The position numbers and the translations under genes were made by a program. Below the pieces are notes generated by a model that was not told the DNA's origin, did no database searches, and saw only the letters and a list, made by a program, of their open reading frames with translations. From NCBI GenBank assembly GCA_045594545.1, contig JAZNYQ010000048.1:1-21799 (forward strand): DNA of 21,799 nt. The letters run 5' to 3'. Source of the stretch: CAKSHC01 sp045594545 (lineage in GTDB: Bacteria > Bacillota > Clostridia > Oscillospirales > UMGS1783). This document shows positions 6,228 through 14,882 of the stretch, in pieces (the stretch's first letter is position 1; every line of letters starts with the position of its first letter).

Positions 6228-7432
6228 TGGAAGCCATAACGGTAAAACAATTAAATACATATGTAAAAGCCTTAATTGAATCCGATGTTCGATTGCATCA
6301 TGTCTCGGTCAAGGGTGAATTATCAAACTTTAAGAATCATTCTTCCGGTCATTGCTATTTCAGTTTGAAATATGACGGATGCGTAGTGAGAGCCGTCATG
6401 TTCCGTTCGTCAGCGGCTAAACTAACCTTTATTCCTAAGGATGGCATGCAGGTCATTGTGCGCGGTCGTGTATCGGTTTTTGAGAGAGATGGTAATTATC
6501 AACTTTATGTGGATAGCATGTCGATGGACGGGCAGGGGGATTTGTACTTGGCATTTGAGTTGCTGAAAGGCAAATTAGATGCGGAAGGGTTGTTTGATGC
6601 TGCTCGCAAACGTCCGTTGCCTAAAACGCCGCTTCGTGTAGGCGTGATTACCTCGCCGACCGGCGCGGCTGTTCGTGATATTATTAATGTTCTGGGGCGA
6701 AGATTTCCTACTGCCAAGGTATTCTTATATCCGGTTTTGGTGCAAGGTCCCGGTGCGGCCGCCTCGATCTGTGAGGCATTGTCTTATTTTTCCACCCATC
6801 ATGCGGCTGATGTTTTGATCGTTGGTCGTGGGGGCGGTTCGATCGAGGATCTATGGGCGTTTAACGAGGAATCGGTAGCTCGTGCCATTGCTAACTGTTC
6901 TGTGCCGGTAATTTCCGCAGTCGGTCATGAAACGGACTTTACTATCGCTGATTTTGTTTCGGATATGCGGGCGCCCACGCCGTCGGCTGCGGCAGAATTG
7001 GCGGTGCCGGATACCTTTGCGCTTATGAATAAGTTTGACAATGTTACGGCAAAGCTAAAGTTACTGTTGAAGTCAACGGTTGTTCATAAAAGACAGAATT
7101 TGACCTATTTAACGGAACATTCTGTGCTGAGTAATCCGCAAAAGTTATTGGATACTCGCCGTTTGATAGTGGATCAATATGCGACTGCCATGGATTCTGC
7201 TGTGCGACTTAAATACACGGCAGCCAAAGGAGAGTTCTCCGCTTTTGTAGCAAAATTAGATTCCTTGAGCCCACTGTCGGTTTTAGGTCGCGGATATTCC
7301 ATGATGAAAGATCAATCGGGTGCGATTATTAAGAGTTATAAACAAATGTCTATCGGGCAACATGTTCAGGTTAGTTTATCAGATGGACAAGCCGAAATGG
7401 AAGTATTAAATTTCCATGCAAATAAGGAGTAA
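6227..7432 (+). CDS. xseA: Exodeoxyribonuclease VII large subunit
   Basis: Catalytic subunit of the single-strand-specific exonuclease VII, which works with several XseB subunits in DNA repair. The 401-aa chain has the N-terminal OB fold (about residues 1-100, with VKGELSNFKNHSSGHCYFSLKYD split by typical turns), then the nuclease domain with TSPTGAAVRDIINVLGRRFP (about 142-161), GRGGGSIEDLWAFNEE (about 200-215) and SAVGHETDFTIADFVSDMRAPTPSAAAE. The coiled-coil tail for small-subunit binding ends in the family's LGRGYSM motif. The length is somewhat shorter than the E. coli enzyme (about 450 aa) but common in Firmicutes. It overlaps nusB by one base and is followed closely by xseB. Confidence 0.97.
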   Translation: MEAITVKQLNTYVKALIESDVRLHHVSVKGELSNFKNHSSGHCYFSLKYDGCVVRAVMFRSSAAKLTFIPKDGMQVIVRGRVSVFERDGNYQLYVDSMSMDGQGDLYLAFELLKGKLDAEGLFDAARKRPLPKTPLRVGVITSPTGAAVRDIINVLGRRFPTAKVFLYPVLVQGPGAAASICEALSYFSTHHAADVLIVGRGGGSIEDLWAFNEESVARAIANCSVPVISAVGHETDFTIADFVSDMRAPTPSAAAELAVPDTFALMNKFDNVTAKLKLLLKSTVVHKRQNLTYLTEHSVLSNPQKLLDTRRLIVDQYATAMDSAVRLKYTAAKGEFSAFVAKLDSLSPLSVLGRGYSMMKDQSGAIIKSYKQMSIGQHVQVSLSDGQAEMEVLNFHANKE

Positions 7433-7439
7433 ACGGATC

Positions 7440-7688
7440 ATGAGTAATGAAGGAAAATTAACTTTTGAAGAAAGCCTAAAACGATTAGAGGAAATCGTAC
7501 ATGCCTTGGAGAGTGGCGATACCCCCTTGGAGCAATCCATCAGCCTTTTTGAAGAGGGCGTGAAACTTTCCGGTCATTGCAATAAACTGTTAGAATCGGC
7601 AGAGCAAAAGGTAACGGTCCTTACCAAAGATGCATCGGGAATGATTCGCGAAGAAGCCATGTCGGAGATGCAAAATGAGTATGCTTGA
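7440..7688 (+). CDS. xseB: Exodeoxyribonuclease VII small subunit
   Basis: The 82-aa accessory subunit of exonuclease VII, a helical hairpin that wraps the XseA coiled coil. The family pattern is complete: LTFEESLKRLEEIVHALESG, then LEQSISLFEEGVKLSGHCNKLLESAEQKV. The ATG at 7440 has AAGGAG nine bases upstream; an earlier in-frame ATG at 7416 lies inside xseA and is less likely. The end overlaps ispA by 14 bases. Confidence 0.96.
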   Translation: MSNEGKLTFEESLKRLEEIVHALESGDTPLEQSISLFEEGVKLSGHCNKLLESAEQKVTVLTKDASGMIREEAMSEMQNEYA

Positions 7689-8541
7689 CGCCAGAGTACA
7701 GGATATCGAACAGGCCTTGGATCAATATTTGGCATACACGAAAGACGATGCGGATCAACTGGTATATGAAGCGGCACGTTACAGTATTTTGGATGGCGGT
7801 AAGCGAGTTCGCCCGCTTTTATTGTTGGAATTTGCATCATTGTTTGGCGTGAGCCAAGCGCAGGCAATGCCTTTTGCCTGTGCATTAGAGTGTATCCACA
7901 CCTACTCGTTGATCCATGACGATATGCCGTGTATGGATAATGATGATTTGCGGCGCAACCGTCCGACAAACCATAAGGTTTACGGCGAAGCCATGGCCCT
8001 TTTAGCCGGAGATGCCTTGCTCAATCGAGCCTATGAGCTTCTATTGTCATCCATTCGTGGTAAAAATGAAGCACTGGCAGCTGCTTATATTGCCGATTGT
8101 GCCGGTATGCACGGTATGGTCGGTGGACAATGCGTGGATCTGGTTAATGAAGGGAAAATATTGAGTAAAGCTACGCTGGATATCATGCATGCAAAGAAAA
8201 CCGGAGCATTGATTCGTGCTGCTTGTGTCGGTGGTGCCATGTTGGGAACCGACAATGAGGATATGTTGCAGGCGGCGGAAATGTATGCGATGGAATTGGG
8301 CCTTGCGTTCCAGATCATTGATGACATTCTGGATGTGGAGGGCGATGTAAAACAGTTGGGCAAAAACATCGGTGCCGATGCCCAACAAGGGAAGAACACC
8401 TTTGTTTCCATATACGGGTTGGCATCAGCAAAACAGATGGCGGTTACGCATACGCAGAATGCGTTGGAGCAATTAAAAAAACTTCCTCATAGTGAATTTT
8501 TACTCAACATTACACATTTTTTGCTAAAGAGAAACTATTAA
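7675..8541 (+). CDS. ispA: Farnesyl diphosphate synthase (polyprenyl synthetase family)
   Basis: Condenses isopentenyl diphosphate with dimethylallyl and geranyl diphosphate to give farnesyl diphosphate for undecaprenyl and quinone-type lipids. The 288-residue protein has the GGKRVRP substrate-binding motif near residue 41, the first aspartate-rich motif DDMPCMD at 82-88, the KKTGALI segment, and the second aspartate-rich motif DDILD at 216-220. Length fits bacterial IspA (about 290 aa). The start overlaps the end of xseB. dxs, the first enzyme of the MEP pathway that makes its substrates, follows after 14 bases, a classical adjacency. Chain length (C15 rather than C10 or C20) is inferred from family and context. 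Confidence 0.94.
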   Translation: MSMLDARVQDIEQALDQYLAYTKDDADQLVYEAARYSILDGGKRVRPLLLLEFASLFGVSQAQAMPFACALECIHTYSLIHDDMPCMDNDDLRRNRPTNHKVYGEAMALLAGDALLNRAYELLLSSIRGKNEALAAAYIADCAGMHGMVGGQCVDLVNEGKILSKATLDIMHAKKTGALIRAACVGGAMLGTDNEDMLQAAEMYAMELGLAFQIIDDILDVEGDVKQLGKNIGADAQQGKNTFVSIYGLASAKQMAVTHTQNALEQLKKLPHSEFLLNITHFLLKRNY

Positions 8542-8555
8542 TTTCGGAGTCTATA

Positions 8556-10391
8556 ATGAGTATTTTGGATCGCATACATGCACCTTCAGATCTGAAACAA
8601 TTAAATATGGATCAATTGCATGTCTTGGCGGGAGAGGTGCGCGAATCCTTAATCTCTACTGTGTCCCGCACAGGTGGGCATATTGCCTCCAGTTTAGGTG
8701 CCGTGGAATTAACGCTGGCTCTGCATTATGTTTTTCATTCTCCTGATGATAAAATTGTATTTGATGTCGGTCATCAGTCTTATGCTCATAAAATTTTAAC
8801 CGGACGTAAAGACCAAATGCATACCTTGCGTCAATTTAAAGGAATCAGCGGCTTCCCCAAACCTCATGAAAGCGAGCACGATGCCTTTGTGGCCGGTCAT
8901 GCCAGTACATCAATATCGGTTGCATTAGGCTATGCACTTGCCGATCGGCATCAAGGAAAAGACAATTACAGCATTGCTGTAATCGGAGATGGCGCACTAA
9001 CCGGCGGTATGGCTTATGAGGCGATTTGTAATGCCGGCCGAAGCCATGCCAATCTGATTATTTTATTAAATGATAACGGCATGGCCATCTCAAAAACAGT
9101 AGGATCTATTGCCAATTGGCTCACTAAGGTGCGTACCTCTCGTCGGTATTTTCACACCAAGGATCGTTTTCATCGATTCATGCGTAAGATCCCGCTTATC
9201 GGTAATCCCTTGGATCGTTTCTTTTCTTTTATAGTTCGTCGGATCAAAGGATCCATTTATAATACAACCATTTTTGAGGACCTAAATCTTTCCTACTTAG
9301 GTCCCGTAAATGGGCATGATTTAGATGCGTTAACGGTAATACTTGAGCGGGCAAAGCAGTTGCATCGCCCGTGCGTGGTGCATGCCGTTACTGTAAAGGG
9401 GAAAGGCTTTGCAGCGGCAGAAGATGATCCGGTGGCCTTTCACGGGGCAACAACCTTTGATTGTGATTCCGGAGAATTTATCAGTCATCAATCGGATAAT
9501 TTTTCCTTGCAATTCGGCGATATTATGTGCCAATTGGCGCAAAAAGATGAGAAAATATGTGTCATTACGGCAGCCATGACCGAAGGATGCGGCTTGGTTC
9601 ATTTTGCCGAACAATATCCGGATCGGTTGTACGATGTCGGCATTGCGGAGGAACATGCCGTAACCTTTGCCGCCGGTCTATCGGCGGGGGGCATGTGTCC
9701 GATCGTTGCTTTGTATTCTACCTTTTTGCAGCGCTGTGCCGATCAGTTGATTCATGATGTTGCGCTTTCGCGACAAAAAGTGATCTTCGCGATTGATCGT
9801 GCCGGTTTGGTTGGCGCAGACGGAGAAACCCATCAAGGGCTGTATGATCTGGCTTTGTGGCGTAATGCCGGAATTCCTGTCATAGCACCATCCTGTTATG
9901 ATGAATTAAAACAAGCGTTTCAAATCGCCGTTTACGAGATGGATGGTCCGGTGGCCATCCGCTACCCGAGAGGTGTGGAGGATGATGTGTTGATACCTGT
10001 GGATATGTCACATCCATTTTCTCTTCTGAAAAAGGGGAATGCGATTGCGCTTGTTTCTCATGGTGCAATGCTCTCTACCGTATTGGCGGCCGCAAATAAT
10101 ATTTCGGAATCTTCCGTATGCAAGATGAACCGCCTTTGGCCGATCGAAGATAGCCTTATTGCTGAATTGAAAAAATATTCTCATGTGTTTTACGTTTCTG
10201 AGGAGGAGAAAGCGGGCTCGATCGGAGAATCGTTAGCGGCTCGATTGTCAGGCAGCGGGGTGCGTGTTCACATTTTAGCCCCTCATGGGTTTGTTGAACA
10301 GGGGACAGTGTCGCAATTGCGAAATATGCTTGGAATTGATGTTGACGGTATTGCAGAATATTGTCAAAAGGAGTGTAAGGATGAGCAGTAA
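8556..10391 (+). CDS. dxs: 1-deoxy-D-xylulose-5-phosphate synthase
   Basis: Thiamine-diphosphate enzyme that joins pyruvate and glyceraldehyde 3-phosphate in the first step of the MEP isoprenoid pathway. At 611 aa it is close to the usual 620. Visible motifs: FDVGHQSYAHKILTGR near the N-terminus, the ThDP/magnesium motif GDGALTGG (144-151) to NDN (172-174), the catalytic acid in AEEHAVTFAAGL (Glu365/366), a transketolase central domain with DRAGLVGADGETHQG, and AIRYPRG in the C-terminal part. CGGAG precedes the start. The stop lies 11 bases inside tlyA. All expected domains are present. Confidence 0.97.
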   Translation: MSILDRIHAPSDLKQLNMDQLHVLAGEVRESLISTVSRTGGHIASSLGAVELTLALHYVFHSPDDKIVFDVGHQSYAHKILTGRKDQMHTLRQFKGISGFPKPHESEHDAFVAGHASTSISVALGYALADRHQGKDNYSIAVIGDGALTGGMAYEAICNAGRSHANLIILLNDNGMAISKTVGSIANWLTKVRTSRRYFHTKDRFHRFMRKIPLIGNPLDRFFSFIVRRIKGSIYNTTIFEDLNLSYLGPVNGHDLDALTVILERAKQLHRPCVVHAVTVKGKGFAAAEDDPVAFHGATTFDCDSGEFISHQSDNFSLQFGDIMCQLAQKDEKICVITAAMTEGCGLVHFAEQYPDRLYDVGIAEEHAVTFAAGLSAGGMCPIVALYSTFLQRCADQLIHDVALSRQKVIFAIDRAGLVGADGETHQGLYDLALWRNAGIPVIAPSCYDELKQAFQIAVYEMDGPVAIRYPRGVEDDVLIPVDMSHPFSLLKKGNAIALVSHGAMLSTVLAAANNISESSVCKMNRLWPIEDSLIAELKKYSHVFYVSEEEKAGSIGESLAARLSGSGVRVHILAPHGFVEQGTVSQLRNMLGIDVDGIAEYCQKECKDEQ

Positions 10392-11178
10392 ACAGCGGCT
10401 GGATGTGCTGATGTATAATAAAGGTCTTGCCGAAAGCCGTCAAAAGGCGCAACAGTATATCATGGCGGGCGAAGTTTATGTGAACAATATTCGCATTGAT
10501 AAGCCGGGTACTTCTGTTGATGAAACGGCACAGATCGAGCATCGTGGCAGTGTATGTCCGTTTGTCAGTCGAGGTGGATATAAACTGGATAAAGCTATGC
10601 AATGTTTTCCTATTGATCTGAAAGGGAAAAGATGCATGGATATTGGTGCATCGACCGGCGGTTTCACCGATTGTATGTTACAAAACGGCGCCGCGCATGT
10701 GTATTGCATCGATGTCGGATATGGACAATTGGCTTGGAAATTAAGAAACGATCCTCGGGTCACCAATTATGAACGTACCAACGTTCGGGCGCTGTCTGTG
10801 GAACAGATTCCGGAACTTCTGGATTTTATCAGCATTGATGTCTCTTTTATTTCTTTAACATTAGTATTGCCCGTTGCCAAAAAATTCTTAAAGGACAACG
10901 GCAGTATAGTTGCATTGATCAAGCCTCAGTTTGAAGCGGGTAAAAATCTTGTAGGTAAAAACGGTGTAGTCAGAGATGATAAAGTGCATCGCGATGTAAT
11001 CGAAAAAATCATTCAGTTTTGTAATGAGCAAGAGCTGTGTGTATCCGGTCTTTCCTTTTCACCTGTAAAAGGACCGAAAGGAAATATTGAATTTCTGCTG
11101 TACCTTTCCGAGGAACAACAAGATGTGGACATTGCTGCGGTAGTGGCACAGGCCCATACGGAATTGGATGGTGAATAG
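10381..11178 (+). CDS. tlyA: TlyA-family S4/FtsJ RNA methyltransferase (hemolysin A-like)
   Basis: A 265-aa protein of the TlyA family, SAM-dependent 2'-O-methyltransferases of rRNA cytidines in the characterised members. An S4 RNA-binding domain (about residues 4-62, RLDVLMYNKGLAESRQKAQQ) precedes an FtsJ-type Rossmann domain with the SAM motif DIGASTGGF at 87-95. SIDVSFISL and ALIKPQFEAG supply the later catalytic-core motifs. The ATG at 10381 has AAAAGGAG just upstream and overlaps the dxs end; an upstream in-frame ATG at 10285 lies inside dxs and is not credible. The order dxs-tlyA-nadK-argR-recN is widespread in Clostridia. The exact methylation target here is not known. Confidence 0.93.
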   Translation: MSSKQRLDVLMYNKGLAESRQKAQQYIMAGEVYVNNIRIDKPGTSVDETAQIEHRGSVCPFVSRGGYKLDKAMQCFPIDLKGKRCMDIGASTGGFTDCMLQNGAAHVYCIDVGYGQLAWKLRNDPRVTNYERTNVRALSVEQIPELLDFISIDVSFISLTLVLPVAKKFLKDNGSIVALIKPQFEAGKNLVGKNGVVRDDKVHRDVIEKIIQFCNEQELCVSGLSFSPVKGPKGNIEFLLYLSEEQQDVDIAAVVAQAHTELDGE

Positions 11179-11179
11179 T

Positions 11180-12043
11180 ATGAAAAAAATCGGTTTGATT
11201 CCCAATTCAATAAAAGATCCTGATTTTTCCCGAAGCCGAGCCATTTGCGAATATTTACATAAAGTAGGTGCACAGATTTATACGGATGATCAATATCGGG
11301 ATCTGGTTCCTTCGTATGTTGAAGTGTTGCCTACGGCAAGTATCTTTTCTGTTTGCGAATGTGTCATTGCCCTTGGCGGGGATGGAACGTTACTACAAAT
11401 TGCACAACCGGCTTGTCTGGCTAATATCCCGATTCTTGGCATCAATTACGGAAAAATAGGATATATGGCTGAGTTGGAATACAATGAGATAGATCAACTG
11501 AAATGTCTGATTGATAATGAATTTACTACGGAAAACCGCTCCATGTTAGATGTATCGGTTTGGCGTGGTGGTGCTGAGATTTTCAGTTCTATTGCCTTAA
11601 ATGATGCCGTTATTTCCAGTGGTGCGATCACTCGATTGATCGATATGCAAGTGACGGCGAATAATCAGAATATTTCTACCTATTCTGCCGATGGCTTGAT
11701 AATTTCCACACCTACCGGCTCTACCGGTTATTCATTATCTGCCGGTGGCCCGGTATTGGAACCGACGGGAAATGCCCTGATTTTAACGCCGATCTGCCCC
11801 CATACATTAGGAGCTAGACCGATCGTATTTGCCGCGGATTCCTGTATTCGTGTTACCTTGGTGCATTTGATCAACAAGGACGCCCACTTAACGGTAGACG
11901 GTTATCAGCGATTACCTTTGGCTAATGGCGATGTCGTTCAAATTCATCGATCATCTTATGTAACTCAATTGATAAAGATCAAGAATTTGAATTTTTACCA
12001 GATCTTAAACCATAAACTTGCAAATGGAGATATAAATAAATGA
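11180..12043 (+). CDS. nadK: NAD kinase
   Basis: Phosphorylates NAD to NADP. The 287-aa protein shows the GGDGTLL motif (Gly66 to Leu72, with the catalytic Asp68), NYGKIGYMAEL, and the glycine-rich C-terminal signature STPTGSTGYSLSAGGP. A start at 11180 gives the usual MKKIGLIPN beginning one base after the tlyA stop; an in-frame ATG at 11168 inside tlyA is possible and would add four residues. The Shine-Dalgarno (GGATGGTG) is weak, which fits translational coupling to tlyA. It overlaps argR through ATGA. Confidence 0.96.
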   Translation: MKKIGLIPNSIKDPDFSRSRAICEYLHKVGAQIYTDDQYRDLVPSYVEVLPTASIFSVCECVIALGGDGTLLQIAQPACLANIPILGINYGKIGYMAELEYNEIDQLKCLIDNEFTTENRSMLDVSVWRGGAEIFSSIALNDAVISSGAITRLIDMQVTANNQNISTYSADGLIISTPTGSTGYSLSAGGPVLEPTGNALILTPICPHTLGARPIVFAADSCIRVTLVHLINKDAHLTVDGYQRLPLANGDVVQIHRSSYVTQLIKIKNLNFYQILNHKLANGDINK

Positions 12044-12495
12044 AGTATCAAAGACATATGAAAATACTTGAACTGGTTCAAACCGAGGCAATCGAAACAC
12101 AAGAGCAATTATTGGATCGCTTGTGTGCCAACGGATTTTCGGTTACGCAGGCAACGGTTTCTCGCGATATCAAGGAATTGCGTCTATTTAAGAGATTGGA
12201 TAAGAGCGGTCGTTCTCGCTACGATGTGGAGGCCGCGGTATCGGATTCAACCGCGCAATCAGAACGATATCAGGGGATTTTGCGAGATGGCATTTGCAAC
12301 ATTGATATTGCCGGTCATCTGGTGGTTATTAAATGTTATGCCGGCATGGCACAAGCGGTTTGTGCCGCCATTGATACGATGAGTTTCGACGGCGTTGTCG
12401 GATCGTTAGCGGGAGATGACACCATCTTTTTGGCAATCAAAACCAATGATAAAGCGCAGGAATTGGCACTCGAACTTCAAGATATTTTTCAATAA
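12040..12495 (+). CDS. argR: Arginine repressor ArgR/AhrC
   Basis: Arginine-responsive transcription regulator that controls arginine synthesis and catabolism as a hexamer. The 151 residues comprise an N-terminal winged helix (about 1-70) with the recognition segment SVTQATVSRDIKELRL, then the arginine-binding oligomerisation domain with the signature GSLAGDDTIFLAIKTND. Arginine biosynthesis genes are absent from the window, so it acts elsewhere. The start shares four bases with the nadK stop, and recN follows after 26 bases, the usual clostridial and bacillar arrangement. Confidence 0.96.
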   Translation: MKYQRHMKILELVQTEAIETQEQLLDRLCANGFSVTQATVSRDIKELRLFKRLDKSGRSRYDVEAAVSDSTAQSERYQGILRDGICNIDIAGHLVVIKCYAGMAQAVCAAIDTMSFDGVVGSLAGDDTIFLAIKTNDKAQELALELQDIFQ

Positions 12496-12521
12496 AGGAA
12501 GACCCGTAAGGGGATTGTACG

Positions 12522-14189
12522 ATGCTGGAACGATTATATATTGAAAATATAGCGGTTATTGAAAAAGCAGAGATAGATTTTACTTTGGGATTTAATATAT
12601 TAACGGGTGAAACCGGTGCCGGTAAGTCCATTATTATTGATTCTCTGGGATTGTTGCTCGGTCAGCGTGCATCACGGGATATGATTCGCACGGGTGCAGA
12701 CCGCGCTTATGTTGCTGCGATTTTTTCGGTTCATTCGGATGATGTGTTGGAACAAATGCATCAATTTGATATTGTTCCGGACGACGAGGGTAATCTATAT
12801 GTGGAACGCAGTTTTCGTGCGGATGGGCATGGCGTTGCTAAGATTAACGGTCGGCCGATTCCTTTGGCGGTATTGAAAGAAATTTCATCCAATTTGGTAA
12901 CGATACATGGTCAGCATATGAACCAGCGACTTTTAAATCCGGCTACCCATATGTCCTATGTGGATGGATATGGTGATCATCAACACGAATTAGAGGAATA
13001 TCAGGCGTTGTATCGCGAAGTTTCTGCGGCACGCAAAGAATTATTCCGCCTGCAAAAACAGGAGCAGGAAAAGGCGGATCGTTTGGATATACTGTCTTAT
13101 CGGGTAAAAGAACTGCAAGGTGCCAAACTGGTAATCGGGGAAGAGGAAGAACTTCTCGAAAAACGGAACGTGGCGGCTCATGCAGAGAAAATTGCAGTCG
13201 CATTATCGGAATCTCTTCGTGTTTTATCCGATCAGGAAAATTCGGCGGACGAGTTGTTATTGCGTGCCGATAGTTCATTAGAGCGCGCGAGTCAGTTTTC
13301 CGAGGAAATAAAGGCGGTTCATCAGACATTGCGGGATATTATTCTTCAAACGGAGGATACGATTTCTGCGCTGCGGGATTGTCAGAATAAAATGACATAT
13401 TCAGCGGGTGCACTGGATGATATTGAAAACCGTCTTGCTGAAATTAAACGCATAAAAATGAAATACGGCGGTTCGGTTGAAACAGCATTGGAGGAACTGG
13501 AAAAGTCTTCACGCGAACTGGAAGAATTGGAGTTTTCCGAGGAAAAATTAGCAAAACAACAGCAAATTTTTCAAGATTTGGCCTCAAAACTGGCTCAAAA
13601 ATCCGCAAAATTGACCGAAAAACGGGCAAAAAACGGCGAAAAATTAGCAAAATCCGTGATGGAAAAGCTTGCTTTTTTAGATATGGATAAATGTAAATTT
13701 GTTGTCAATATTATTCCCAGTGAGAAATTTACGGCGTATGGGCGTGATGTTGTAGAATTTTATATTTCTGCCAATACGGGTGAGGATCCCAAACCGTTGG
13801 CGAAAACGGCATCCGGCGGTGAATTGTCCCGTATCATGTTGGCCATGACGCAGGTTTTGTCGGAAAAAGGTATGGCGGAAACATTGATTTTTGACGAGGT
13901 GGATTCGGGTGTAAGTGGCAAAACAGCCCAAAAGATCGGCGTATTGCTTAAATCGGTATCGAAGAAAGCGCAGGTGTTGTGTGTTACACATCTGGCTCAG
14001 ATCGCCGCTATGGCGGATCGGCATTTTTACATCTGCAAACATACTCGTGAAAATCAAACTTACACGCAAATTCGGATATTGGATCATGAGGGGAGAAGGC
14101 GAGAGGTTGCTCGCATTATCGGCGGGATAAACATTACTGAATCTGCCTTGCAAACGGCGGATGAACTTATGAAAGATGGACAAATTTAA
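12522..14189 (+). CDS. recN: DNA repair protein RecN
   Basis: SMC-like ATPase that responds to DNA double-strand breaks and promotes end tethering. At 555 aa it is of normal length. Walker A GETGAGKS sits at 29-36. A long coiled-coil middle follows, with an Ala/Lys/Glu-rich stretch around residues 345-385. The ABC signature SGGELSR is at 431-437 and Walker B IFDEVD at 456-461, with SGVSGKTAQ and VTHLAQIAA following. AAGGGG precedes the start. The gene overlaps the next one by 14 bases. In Bacillus and many Clostridia recN is followed by spoIVB and spo0A; that pair is missing here. Confidence 0.97.
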   Translation: MLERLYIENIAVIEKAEIDFTLGFNILTGETGAGKSIIIDSLGLLLGQRASRDMIRTGADRAYVAAIFSVHSDDVLEQMHQFDIVPDDEGNLYVERSFRADGHGVAKINGRPIPLAVLKEISSNLVTIHGQHMNQRLLNPATHMSYVDGYGDHQHELEEYQALYREVSAARKELFRLQKQEQEKADRLDILSYRVKELQGAKLVIGEEEELLEKRNVAAHAEKIAVALSESLRVLSDQENSADELLLRADSSLERASQFSEEIKAVHQTLRDIILQTEDTISALRDCQNKMTYSAGALDDIENRLAEIKRIKMKYGGSVETALEELEKSSRELEELEFSEEKLAKQQQIFQDLASKLAQKSAKLTEKRAKNGEKLAKSVMEKLAFLDMDKCKFVVNIIPSEKFTAYGRDVVEFYISANTGEDPKPLAKTASGGELSRIMLAMTQVLSEKGMAETLIFDEVDSGVSGKTAQKIGVLLKSVSKKAQVLCVTHLAQIAAMADRHFYICKHTRENQTYTQIRILDHEGRRREVARIIGGINITESALQTADELMKDGQI

Positions 14190-14850
14190 CGGTTTCAACG
14201 AAAAAACAATTGAATATTTCTGGGGTGCGTATTTGGATAACTCCAAATCATATTACGAGAAGAACAAGCAAAACTATATTGATTATGTGCGTGATCCTTT
14301 ACGGCTGCTTCATCAGGAACTCATGCCGGTAGCTCAATCGATAGATGAATCGATGTGTACCATTCCCGGACGATGCATGTCTCGCGCATTTAACGATTTT
14401 CGTTACACGGGAAAGAAATATCCAATTAAGGATTATATGTATCTGCATTTTTGTGCATCGGTCACCAATGAGGAAGCCGATACTCCGGGGCTGTTTTTCT
14501 CAGCCAATTACAGTGAGTGGAGCTGTGGTATGTTTATATATCATGCTACCAATGCCGGAATGACGGCGTTTCGGGAGGCGGTGCTGGGGAATATGGATAA
14601 GTTTTCCGAAATTGTTAAAGACATCGATGCCACTCCTCATATTCAACTGATCGGGGAGGATTATAAGCGAGATCATTATCCGGATATGCCGGAGAATATT
14701 AAACGATATTTGAACAAGAAGCGTTTTTATTTATCGGCAAAATATCCTTTGGATTATTTGTTTGATTTGGAATTGTTGGCGGGTGAGATATCAAAGATAT
14801 GGCATACACTTTCGCCTATGTATCATTTTTATCTTCAGGCGTTGCGTTAA
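14176..14850 (+). CDS. DUF2461 family protein
   Basis: A 224-residue protein of the DUF2461 (TIGR02453-type) family, whose biochemical function is not established. Family landmarks are visible: the opening FNGFNEKTIEYFWGAYLDNSKSYYEKNKQNYIDYV-type helix pair, the central RAFNDFRYTGKKYPIKDYMY motif matching the conserved R-D-x-R-F/Y-x-x-x-K-x-P-Y/I-K pattern, and a late KRFYLSAKYPLDYLFD segment. The start lies inside recN, with ATGAAAGATGGACAA supplying the overlap. It is the last gene of the housekeeping operon. Its stop codon is part of the left arm of the following terminator. It is probably a passenger in the recN operon rather than a dedicated partner; this is inference. Confidence 0.85.
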   Translation: MDKFNGFNEKTIEYFWGAYLDNSKSYYEKNKQNYIDYVRDPLRLLHQELMPVAQSIDESMCTIPGRCMSRAFNDFRYTGKKYPIKDYMYLHFCASVTNEEADTPGLFFSANYSEWSCGMFIYHATNAGMTAFREAVLGNMDKFSEIVKDIDATPHIQLIGEDYKRDHYPDMPENIKRYLNKKRFYLSAKYPLDYLFDLELLAGEISKIWHTLSPMYHFYLQALR

Positions 14851-14882
14851 AAAAGAGAGAAGATCATCTTCTCTCTTTTTTT
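14849..14882. terminator. Bidirectional terminator between DUF2461 and AraC genes
   Basis: A perfect 16-base inverted repeat around a single central base: AAAAAAGAGAGAAGAT (14849-14864), C, ATCTTCTCTCTTTTTT (14866-14881). T-runs follow on both strands. Both convergent genes end within it: the DUF2461 stop is 14848-14850 and the AraC stop is 14864-14866 at the very centre. Confidence 0.92.

Noticed and set aside
13490..13680. Lys/Ala/Glu-rich low-complexity stretch in recN as a possible repeat or insertion
   Set aside because: It is in frame, in the expected coiled-coil region, and RecN length is normal.
13677..14246. Minus-strand open frame of 189 codons opposite recN
   Set aside because: It lies opposite the most conserved RecN motifs (signature and Walker B) and has no recognisable domain; it reflects codon bias of recN.
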